Source of the DNA: Bacteroides sp.
GTDB lineage: Bacteria > Bacteroidota > Bacteroidia > Bacteroidales > Bacteroidaceae
Length of the DNA: 7,680 bases
Direction of reading: 5' to 3'
Assembly (NCBI GenBank): GCA_017556595.1
Contig: JAFYML010000348.1
Location: 1-7,680, forward strand
Every line of letters starts with the position of its first letter. Within the stretch, counting starts at the first letter, position 1. The notes under the pieces are model-generated. The model had not been told where the DNA came from. It did not search any database and saw only the letters and a program-made list of their open reading frames with translations. Made by a program: the position numbers and the translations under genes. Of this stretch, positions 1-5,613 are shown piece after piece.

Positions 1-882
1 GGTTTCGACCGCCCAATGCTGACTGATAGTGGTGGTTTCCAAGTATTTTCGTTATCGGGTATTCGCAAGATGAAGGAAGAGGGTGTGGAATTTCGTTCGC
101 ACATCGATGGAAGCAAGCACCTCTTTACACCCGAACGTGTGATGGATATTGAGCGCACTATTGGAGCCGACATTATGATGGCATTCGACGAATGTACACC
201 AGGCGATGCCGATTATCAATATGCGAAAAAATCGATGGAGCTTACACACAGATGGCTGGATAGATGCTTGACTCGTTTCAACGAAACAGAACCGAAATAT
301 GGTTATAAGCAAGCGCTTTTCCCCATCGTACAAGGATGTGTTTATCCCGATTTGAGAAAACGTTCAGCCGAATTCATTGCATCGAAAAATGCCGAAGGAA
401 ACGCTATCGGAGGATTGGCCGTGGGCGAACCAACGGAAAAGATGTACGAAATGATTGAGGTAGTAAACGAAATTCTTCCAAAGGATAAGCCACGCTACTT
501 AATGGGTGTGGGAACACCGATAAACATTCTCGAAGGCATTGAGCGAGGCGTGGATATGTTCGATTGTGTGATGCCTACACGTAATGGACGAAATGGTATG
601 CTATTTACCAAGAACGGCATTATGAACATGAAGAACAAGAAATGGGAGTTCGATTTCGAACCTATCGAAGCAGATGGTGCATCGTATGTGGACACACTAT
701 ATAGCAGAGCATACTTAAGACACCTATTCCATGCACAAGAATTATTGGCCATGCAAATAGCATCTATTCACAACCTTGCGTTCTATTTATGGTTGGTGAA
801 AGAGGCACGCAAACACATCATTGCCGGTGATTTTGCTACTTGGAAACCTATGATGGTAAAACGACTTTCTACGAGATTATGA
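1..882 (+). CDS. tgt: Queuine tRNA-ribosyltransferase (tRNA-guanine transglycosylase), 5' end outside window
   Basis: Tgt exchanges guanine at the wobble position (G34) of GUN-anticodon tRNAs for the queuosine precursor preQ1. The reading frame is open from base 1 and shows 293 residues. Bacterial Tgt is usually about 370-380 residues, so roughly the first 80-90 are missing. Visible family motifs, in order (numbered from base 1), are LTDSGGFQVFSL (about 7-18), MAFDEC (60-65), GGLAVGEP (137-144) and DMFDCVMPTRNGRNG (185-199), which contains the catalytic aspartate region. The C-terminal part has YSRAYLRHL and IHNLAFYLWL. The zinc site is odd: where E. coli-type enzymes read CxCxxC before YSRAYL, this protein has DGASYVD. 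All three cysteines are replaced, while the histidine of the fourth ligand position (bases 769-771) remains. The stop TGA at 880-882 overlaps the start of the next gene (ATGA), so the two are probably cotranscribed and translationally coupled. The identification is very secure. Confidence 0.97.
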   Translation, partial: GFDRPMLTDSGGFQVFSLSGIRKMKEEGVEFRSHIDGSKHLFTPERVMDIERTIGADIMMAFDECTPGDADYQYAKKSMELTHRWLDRCLTRFNETEPKYGYKQALFPIVQGCVYPDLRKRSAEFIASKNAEGNAIGGLAVGEPTEKMYEMIEVVNEILPKDKPRYLMGVGTPINILEGIERGVDMFDCVMPTRNGRNGMLFTKNGIMNMKNKKWEFDFEPIEADGASYVDTLYSRAYLRHLFHAQELLAMQIASIHNLAFYLWLVKEARKHIIAGDFATWKPMMVKRLSTRL

Positions 883-2024
883 TGAACAAACTAAAAGAAA
901 TATGGAAATTAGTGAAGCGACCCTTCGTGGGAAAAGACCGCTTCTTGAAACGAATTGACTACTACATCATCAAGAAATTCTTGGGGACGTACGTCTTTGC
1001 CATTGCGTTGATTCTTTCGATTGCGGTGGTGTTCGACTTCAATGAAAAGATGGATAAATTTGCACAAAACGAAGCTCCTTGGCAAGCCATTATCTTCGAT
1101 TACTATGCCAACTTTGTCCCCTACTTCGCCAATTTGTTTAGTTCGTTGTTCGTTTTCATTTCCGTAATCTTCTTTACATCAAAATTGGCCGAGAACTCAG
1201 AGATTATTGCAATGTTCTCTACCGGCATGAGCTTCAAGCGATTGTTACGCCCCTATATGGTGTCGGCAGCTATCATTGCGGTGGTGACCTATCTTTTAGG
1301 CTCGTTCATCATTCCCAATGGTAGTGTAACGCGCTTGAACTTTGAAGATAAATACTACAAACAACGAAAAGCCAACACGGCAAGGAATATCCAATTGGAG
1401 GTAGATTCGGGTGTAATAGCCTATATCGACCGCTTTGAAAACTATAACCAAACGGGATATCGTTTCTCGCTCGATAAGTTTGTTGATAAGCAATTGGTAT
1501 CGCATTTAACGGCAAGAAGCATTACCTACGATACCGCACAAGTGCATCATTGGATTATTAAGGATTACATGATTCGTGAACTTACCGGCATGCGCGAAAC
1601 CATAACCAAAGGCAATCAATTGGATACGATATTGGTAATGGAGCCATCGGATTTCTTGATTATGAAAAATCAGCACGAGATTTTAACTAGTCCTGCACTA
1701 AGCGAATATATCGACAAGCAAAAGCAACGTGGATTTGCCAATATCCAAGAATTTGAAATTGAGTATCACAAGCGAATAGCCATGTCGTTTGCTTCGTTCA
1801 TCTTAACATTGATTGGCGTATCGTTATCGTCCAGAAAAGTAAAAGGTGGTATGGGATTGCATTTAGGTGTAGGCTTGGCGTTGAGTTTCTCGTACATCCT
1901 TTTCCAAACCGTTGCATCTACCTTTGCCGTAAGCGGTAGTATGCCTCCGGTTATAGCGGTATGGCTTCCCAACATTTTATATATGGGCATCGCATTCTAC
2001 CTATACAAAAAGGCACCGCAATAA
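879..2024 (+). CDS. LptF/LptG (YjgP/YjgQ) family lipopolysaccharide export permease
   Basis: This is an inner-membrane subunit of the Lpt ABC exporter that lifts lipopolysaccharide onto the periplasmic LptC/LptA bridge. I start it at ATG 879 (381 residues), which overlaps the tgt stop as ATGA; ATG 882 follows directly, and a TTG at 840 would extend it inside tgt with no support. The N-terminus has the family phrase RIDYYIIKKFLGTY (25-38). Hydrophobic segments lie at about 37-54, 82-102, 125-145, 300-318, 325-348 and 357-376, giving three membrane helices on each side of a soluble part at about 146-296, as expected for the periplasmic beta-jellyroll. The segment SLSSRKVKGGMG (316-327) between helices 4 and 5 is also typical. 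Whether it acts as LptF or LptG cannot be told from one sequence, so I give no symbol. The ATPase LptB is not in the window. A strong terminator follows the stop. Confidence 0.93.
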   Translation: MMNKLKEIWKLVKRPFVGKDRFLKRIDYYIIKKFLGTYVFAIALILSIAVVFDFNEKMDKFAQNEAPWQAIIFDYYANFVPYFANLFSSLFVFISVIFFTSKLAENSEIIAMFSTGMSFKRLLRPYMVSAAIIAVVTYLLGSFIIPNGSVTRLNFEDKYYKQRKANTARNIQLEVDSGVIAYIDRFENYNQTGYRFSLDKFVDKQLVSHLTARSITYDTAQVHHWIIKDYMIRELTGMRETITKGNQLDTILVMEPSDFLIMKNQHEILTSPALSEYIDKQKQRGFANIQEFEIEYHKRIAMSFASFILTLIGVSLSSRKVKGGMGLHLGVGLALSFSYILFQTVASTFAVSGSMPPVIAVWLPNILYMGIAFYLYKKAPQ

Positions 2025-2050
2025 GGTTTGAAACATACAAAAATAAAAAT

Positions 2051-2094
2051 CCCCTATGACGCTTGAAAGAATCAAGAATCATAGGGGCTTTTGT
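2051..2094. terminator. Bidirectional intrinsic terminator between convergent genes
   Basis: The outer arms CCCCTATGA (2051-2059) and TCATAGGGG (2079-2087) pair perfectly. Inside them, CTTGA (2062-2066) pairs with TCAAG (2072-2076) around an AAGAA loop, with small internal loops CG and AA. On the + strand a T-rich run (CTTTTGTTG) follows. On the - strand the sequence after the stem is ATTTTTATTTTTG. It therefore suits termination of both the permease gene (stop at 2024) and the thioredoxin-fold gene (stop at 2161, - strand). Confidence 0.9.
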
Positions 2095-2160
2095 TGTATT
2101 CAAATTTCCTCTTTTTGTTTCTACTCTCTTCTTACAGGTTCTTTAATTGCGCAGAAGCAA

Positions 2161-2658
2161 TCAATTCAAGTAAGCCGAAAGTTCATCAGCAGAGATGTTT
2201 TTGGCTATTATCACACCATTGTCATCTATCAGATAGTTACCAAATCCGCGTTGTAAACGATAGCGCTTGTACAAATCAGATTCCTCACCTTGTGTTTCTA
2301 CAAAGCAAGCGGTAGTAGCTATCCTATCCTTACGAATGGTTTCATTGAAGATAGACGAATATTCATCGAACGACACGGAAACCATTTCCACTTGATTGGG
2401 CGAAAGCGAACGAATAGCTTGACTAAGACTTGCATTTTGCATGCGCGAAGGTGCATCGTAGCTTGCCCAGAAATTGAGCAACACGTACTTACCTCTTAAT
2501 GAAGCAAGATCGGATGATTGCTCGGACGACATAGATTGAATTAAGAAATTCGGGGCTATGTCTCCCACATTAAGACCGCCCGTAGGCTTGTCTTTTCCAA
2601 TAAATGAAGTCAAGGAACTAATTACTAATACAACAAAAATCCATTTTACATGTCTCAT
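2161..2658 (-). CDS. Secreted TlpA-like thioredoxin-fold protein lacking the CXXC active site
   Basis: The protein has 165 residues. An N-terminal hydrophobic segment (about 5-20) after MRHVKW looks like a signal peptide; there is no lipobox cysteine, so it is probably exported to the periplasm as a soluble or membrane-anchored protein. A thioredoxin/AhpC-TSA type fold follows: LNVGDIAPNF (29-38), SLRGKYVLLNFWASYDAPSR (53-72) and the late strand NYLIDDNGVIIAKN (141-154). In TlpA/ResA reductases the second segment reads WATWCxPCR. Here the two cysteine positions are Asp68 and Ser71. The usual cis-proline before the late strand also appears to be lost (GFGNYLID). Only one cysteine (Cys118) is present in the whole protein, so it is unlikely to be a thiol-disulfide oxidoreductase. 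I infer a binding or chaperone-like role, but the function is unknown. It is monocistronic, with its own promoter upstream and a terminator downstream. Confidence 0.88.
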   Translation of the reverse strand: MRHVKWIFVVLVISSLTSFIGKDKPTGGLNVGDIAPNFLIQSMSSEQSSDLASLRGKYVLLNFWASYDAPSRMQNASLSQAIRSLSPNQVEMVSVSFDEYSSIFNETIRKDRIATTACFVETQGEESDLYKRYRLQRGFGNYLIDDNGVIIAKNISADELSAYLN

Positions 2659-2682
2659 GCAAGGTGATTTTAGTTAATACTG

Positions 2683-2711
2683 GTTGCTGAAAAATAGCTT
2701 TTTCAAGCAAC
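2683..2711 (-). promoter_or_regulatory. Stable hairpin in the leader of the TlpA-like gene
   Basis: On the + strand GTTGC (2683-2687) plus TGAAAAA (2688-2694) pairs with TTTTTCA (2699-2705) and GCAAC (2707-2711), with loop TAGC and a single bulged A at 2706. That is 12 base pairs. Transcribed from the predicted - strand promoter, it sits in the untranslated leader, 24 bases before the ATG at 2658. No T-run follows on either strand, so it is not a simple terminator. The pairing is seen directly; a regulatory or mRNA-stability role is inferred. Confidence 0.6.
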
Positions 2712-2752
2712 TTTGTCTATCATTAAGTCAGTTTCATGCCTTAAATCGGGCG

Positions 2753-2784
2753 CAAAGATACAATCAATTCAATATTCGGCCAAA
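2753..2784 (-). promoter_or_regulatory. Bacteroidetes-type promoter for the TlpA-like gene
   Basis: Read on the - strand this is TTTG, 20 bases, then TATCTTTG. The first is the -33 element (2781-2784) and the second matches the -7 consensus TAnnTTTG exactly (2753-2760). The spacing falls within the 19-21 bases usual for the Bacteroidetes primary sigma factor. Transcription would begin near 2747, leaving a leader of about 90 bases before the ATG at 2658. This is the best promoter match in the window. Confidence 0.8.
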
Positions 2785-2801
2785 GAAAAGTGTCTAAAAA
2801 G

Positions 2802-2817
2802 CATGTTTTATAACATG
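2802..2817. repeat. Palindrome between two divergent promoters
   Basis: CATGTT (2802-2807) and AACATG (2812-2817) are perfect inverted copies around TTAT. An A-run before and a T-run after would extend the pairing if a G at 2801 is bulged out. It lies just upstream of the -33 element of the - strand promoter (2781-2784) and about 80 bases upstream of the helicase -7 element. It could be an operator, but in AT-rich intergenic DNA a 6-base arm can also arise by chance. Confidence 0.4.
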
Positions 2818-2897
2818 TTTTGACATAAATCAAGCAATTTACAACCATTGAAAGGGCTAATCTTTACGGCTTTAGCACATTTTAGGATATAATTTAC

Positions 2898-2905
2898 TAT
2901 CTTCG
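2898..2905 (+). promoter_or_regulatory. Likely -7 element of the DEAD-box helicase promoter
   Basis: TATCTTCG matches the Bacteroidetes -7 consensus TAnnTTTG with one mismatch and lies 23 bases before the helicase ATG, which would give a short leader. A -33 element is weak: TTTA at 2871-2874 is about 23 bases away, slightly too far. Confidence 0.5.
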
Positions 2906-2928
2906 CATCCGAATTTTAGATAACCATC

Positions 2929-4185
2929 ATGTATTTTAGCGAACTACCCTTAAACGACCAAGTGTTGGACGCGCTCGATGCTATGCGCTTCGAAGAGTGT
3001 ACACCTATTCAAGAGCAATCGATACCGATTATTCTTGAAGGACGCGATTTGATTGCCGTAGCGCAAACAGGTACCGGAAAAACGGCTGCCTACTTATTGC
3101 CGGTGCTCAACGAATTGTCCGAAGGAAAGCATCCTGAAGATGCCATAAATTGCATTATCATGGCTCCTACACGCGAATTGGCGCAACAAATCGACCAACA
3201 GATGGAGGGTTTTTCCTACTTCATGCCGGTGAGTAGCGTGCCTGTATATGGGGGAAATGATGGCATTTTGTTTGAGCAACAAAAACGCGGTTTAACGCTA
3301 GGTGCCGATGTAGTGATTGCTACACCCGGACGACTTATTTCGCACCTCAGTTTAGGCTATGTCGATTTGTCGCGCGTATCCTATTTCATCCTTGACGAGG
3401 CCGACAGAATGCTTGATATGGGTTTCTACGACGACATTATGCAAATCGTAAAATTCCTACCAAAGGAGCGACAAACCATTATGTTTTCGGCTACGATGCC
3501 CGCTAAGATTCAACAACTTGCCAATAACATTCTTAACAACCCTGCCGAAGTAAAATTGGCGGTATCGAAACCTGCCGACAAGATTATGCAAGCGGCATAC
3601 ATCTGTCACGAAAGTCAGAAATTAGGCATTATACGAACACTTTTCAACGACGAAACGCTTGAACGTGTCATCATCTTTGCATCGAGCAAGCTGAAGGTGA
3701 AAGAGGTAACGAAAGCGTTGCGACAAATGAAACTAAACGTTGGCGAAATGCACTCCGATTTAGAACAAAGCCAACGCGAAAACGTAATGCTCGACTTCAA
3801 AGCCGGTCGTGTTAAAGTATTGGTAGCCACCGACATTGTATCGCGAGGCATTGATATTGACGACATTCGCTTAGTGGTAAACTACGACGTGCCACGCGAT
3901 TGCGAAGATTATGTGCATCGCATCGGCCGTACAGCTCGCGCCAACAATGATGGCGTAGCGATTACATTCGTTAGCGAACAAGACCAAGGATATTTCTACA
4001 AATTGGAAAAATTCTTGGAAAAGGATATTTACAAAATACCCATGCCTGAGGAATTGGGAGAAGCCCCCGAATATAAACCAAGAAGTGAAAAGAAATTTAG
4101 CAAGAAGGGTAAATTTCACCACCATGGAAAAGGAGGCAATAAGGGAAAAAGAAATATTCGGACAAACAATCCTAAAAAAGCATGA
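2929..4185 (+). CDS. DEAD-box ATP-dependent RNA helicase (RhlE/CsdA-like)
   Basis: This is a cytoplasmic ATP-driven RNA helicase, a class that unwinds short RNA duplexes in ribosome assembly, mRNA turnover and cold adaptation. The 418 residues show the full motif set: the Q motif FEECTPIQEQSIP (21-33), motif I AQTGTGKT (45-52), motif Ia PTRELA (80-85), TPGR (132-135), motif II DEAD (156-159), motif III SAT (187-189), IIFAS (248-252) of the second RecA domain, motif V ATDIVSRGIDI (300-310) and motif VI HRIGRTAR (330-337). The core is followed by a basic Lys/Gly/His-rich tail (about 383-418, including KFHHHGKGGNKGK), likely unstructured and RNA-binding. The start ATG 2929 gives MYFSELPLND, the normal beginning just ahead of the Q motif. 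No catalytic residue is missing. Its TGA overlaps the next gene's ATG. The paralogue (RhlE, DeaD or another) is not certain, so no symbol is given. Confidence 0.96.
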   Translation: MYFSELPLNDQVLDALDAMRFEECTPIQEQSIPIILEGRDLIAVAQTGTGKTAAYLLPVLNELSEGKHPEDAINCIIMAPTRELAQQIDQQMEGFSYFMPVSSVPVYGGNDGILFEQQKRGLTLGADVVIATPGRLISHLSLGYVDLSRVSYFILDEADRMLDMGFYDDIMQIVKFLPKERQTIMFSATMPAKIQQLANNILNNPAEVKLAVSKPADKIMQAAYICHESQKLGIIRTLFNDETLERVIIFASSKLKVKEVTKALRQMKLNVGEMHSDLEQSQRENVMLDFKAGRVKVLVATDIVSRGIDIDDIRLVVNYDVPRDCEDYVHRIGRTARANNDGVAITFVSEQDQGYFYKLEKFLEKDIYKIPMPEELGEAPEYKPRSEKKFSKKGKFHHHGKGGNKGKRNIRTNNPKKA

Positions 4186-5069
4186 AGCCTATAGTATCCA
4201 TCATCACCATCAACTTCAACGGATTGCACGATACATGCGCCATGATCGAGTCGTTGAAGCAACACGAAACCTATCCCTACGAGGTTATCGTGGTGGATAA
4301 TGGTTCGAAGCAAAACGAAGCATCGGTCATTGCCGAACAATATCCGGAAGTGAAGGTGGTACGCAATGAAAATACAGGCTTTGCCGGAGGAAACAATGTA
4401 GGTTTACGATTGGCCGAAGGCGAATATATCTTCTTCTTGAACAACGATACCGAGATTAAAGAACCGGTTTTAGAAAAGCTTGTAACATCGCTGAAAATGA
4501 ATGAGAAGCGTGGTGGCGTATCGCCCATGATTCGTTACTTCCATGCGCCCGACAAACTACAATACGCAGGCTTTACCGAGCTTACCGACATCACCCTTCG
4601 AAATAGTTGCATTGGCTTTGGCGAATCGCACGAATTGCACACAGAAGCTCACCTCACGGCTTCGCTACATGGTGCGGCTATGATGGTGCCTATGCACGTA
4701 ATAGAAAAGGTAGGCACCATGACAGAGATTTATTTTCTTTTCTACGAAGAGCTTGATTGGTCAGAGCAAATAAAGCGCGGAGGATATGAATTGTGGTACG
4801 AGCCTTCGGTTTCCATTTATCATAAAGAAGGACAAACCGCACGCAAAGGAAGCCCCATGCGCGAGTTTTATCTATCGCGTGCAAGAGTATTGTTTGCTCG
4901 TCGTAATCGTTTTGGTTTCAAGCGATTACTCTGTTGTCTCTATTTGCTAAGTATAGCTACACCCAAGAAGGCGCTCACCTACTTGCTACAAGGCGAAGGA
5001 AAGTTGGCGTGGGCGGCTATAAGAGGCTCGGTAAAAGGATTATTCATGGTGATAAGGGCCACCATGTAG
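4182..5069 (+). CDS. Family 2 glycosyltransferase (rhamnosyltransferase-like)
   Basis: The protein has 295 residues with a GT-A fold. The N-terminal MKPIVSIITINFNG (1-14) is the usual first strand; VVDNGS (37-42) and NTGFAGGNNVG (64-74) form the nucleotide-sugar site. FFLNNDTEI (84-92) carries the metal-binding DXD-equivalent (NND). HGAAMMVP (163-170) and YEELDW (188-193) hold the acceptor-side and catalytic-base region, and His214 lies in IYHKEG. The pattern resembles the WbbL/rhamnosyltransferase-like branch, but the sugar and acceptor cannot be deduced. A hydrophobic, basic C-terminal stretch (about 246-295) probably attaches it to the inner face of the cytoplasmic membrane, as in enzymes building surface polysaccharide or lipopolysaccharide. 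It starts within the helicase stop (ATGA, 4182-4185), implying cotranscription, although the two functions are unrelated. No other polysaccharide genes adjoin it. Its last 30 bases overlap rlmH on the other strand. Confidence 0.93.
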   Translation: MKPIVSIITINFNGLHDTCAMIESLKQHETYPYEVIVVDNGSKQNEASVIAEQYPEVKVVRNENTGFAGGNNVGLRLAEGEYIFFLNNDTEIKEPVLEKLVTSLKMNEKRGGVSPMIRYFHAPDKLQYAGFTELTDITLRNSCIGFGESHELHTEAHLTASLHGAAMMVPMHVIEKVGTMTEIYFLFYEELDWSEQIKRGGYELWYEPSVSIYHKEGQTARKGSPMREFYLSRARVLFARRNRFGFKRLLCCLYLLSIATPKKALTYLLQGEGKLAWAAIRGSVKGLFMVIRATM

Positions 5070-5513
5070 GATATTCATAGCACGATAAAGTTGTTCAACA
5101 AAAATCAAACGAACCATTTGATGCGAGAAAGTCATACGCGATAAGGAAATCTTTTCGTGAGCGGCCGCATACACTTTTTGCGAAAAGCCATAAGGGCCAC
5201 CAATGACAAACACCAATCGTTTGTTCACACTATTCATCTTCTTCTCCATGTAGTTGGCAAACTCTATCGAGCGCATCTCCTTACCGCCTTCGTCGAGCAA
5301 CACAACAACATCGCCCGGTTGTAACGACTTCAAAATCAGTTCACCTTCCTTCTCTTTCTGCACCTCTTCCGAGATACTTTTCGTATTTTTCAATTCAGGA
5401 ATCACCTCCATGTCGAACGACAAATAGCGTCGAGTGCGTTGTACATATTCGTTAATGGCCGTAACAAAGTAAGGCTCAACCGTTCGTCCTACTACCAAAA
5501 GAGTTGTTTTCAT
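5040..5513 (-). CDS. rlmH: 23S rRNA (pseudouridine1915-N3)-methyltransferase
   Basis: RlmH methylates N3 of pseudouridine 1915 in helix 69 of 23S rRNA on assembled 70S ribosomes, using S-adenosylmethionine. I choose ATG 5511-5513, giving MKTTLLVVGRT and 157 residues, very close to the 155 of E. coli; an upstream in-frame ATG at 5558 would add 15 residues lying in promoter sequence. SPOUT-family features are LLDEGGK (72-78), IGGPYGFS (104-111) in the trefoil-knot cofactor site, SRMTFSHQMVRLIFVEQLYRA (125-145, with its His and Arg) and the invariant-type end PYHHE (153-157). It converges on the glycosyltransferase gene with a 30-base overlap, so the essential PYHHE codons also encode that enzyme's last residues. 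It diverges from nadC. Confidence 0.97.
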   Translation of the reverse strand: MKTTLLVVGRTVEPYFVTAINEYVQRTRRYLSFDMEVIPELKNTKSISEEVQKEKEGELILKSLQPGDVVVLLDEGGKEMRSIEFANYMEKKMNSVNKRLVFVIGGPYGFSQKVYAAAHEKISLSRMTFSHQMVRLIFVEQLYRAMNILHGGPYHHE

Positions 5514-5536
5514 CCGTATTTCTGTAAAAGTTTGCA

Positions 5537-5568
5537 CAAAAATAGCTAAAATTTCCAAGCTATATAAA
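5537..5568 (-). promoter_or_regulatory. Promoter for rlmH
   Basis: On the - strand TTTA (5565-5568) is followed after 20 bases by TATTTTTG (5537-5544), which matches TAnnTTTG exactly. Transcription would start about 17 bases before the rlmH ATG at 5513. The -33 element has three of four consensus bases. Its position also argues for the shorter rlmH start. Confidence 0.6.
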
Positions 5569-5577
5569 GAAAAGCCG

Positions 5578-5585
5578 TATCTTTG
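5578..5585 (+). promoter_or_regulatory. -7 element of the nadC promoter
   Basis: TATCTTTG matches the Bacteroidetes -7 consensus TAnnTTTG exactly, 28 bases before the nadC ATG. The -33 element is poor (TTCC at about 5553-5556, 21 bases away). It lies back to back with the rlmH promoter; the two recognition regions share 5553-5568. Confidence 0.65.
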
Positions 5586-5613
5586 TCACATCAATACTTA
5601 AATACTTTAAAGA

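Noticed and set aside
840..878. A TTG start at 840 for the LptF/LptG permease.
   Set aside because: It lies inside tgt and adds 13 residues without family support; ATG 879 forms the common ATGA overlap with the tgt stop.
2056..2315. Short + strand open frames downstream of the permease gene.
   Set aside because: They begin within the terminator and run antisense to the TlpA-like gene, with no recognisable protein features.
5514..5558. A longer rlmH start at 5558 adding 15 residues.
   Set aside because: The extension has no family counterpart and covers the predicted rlmH promoter; the start at 5513 gives the normal family N-terminus and length.
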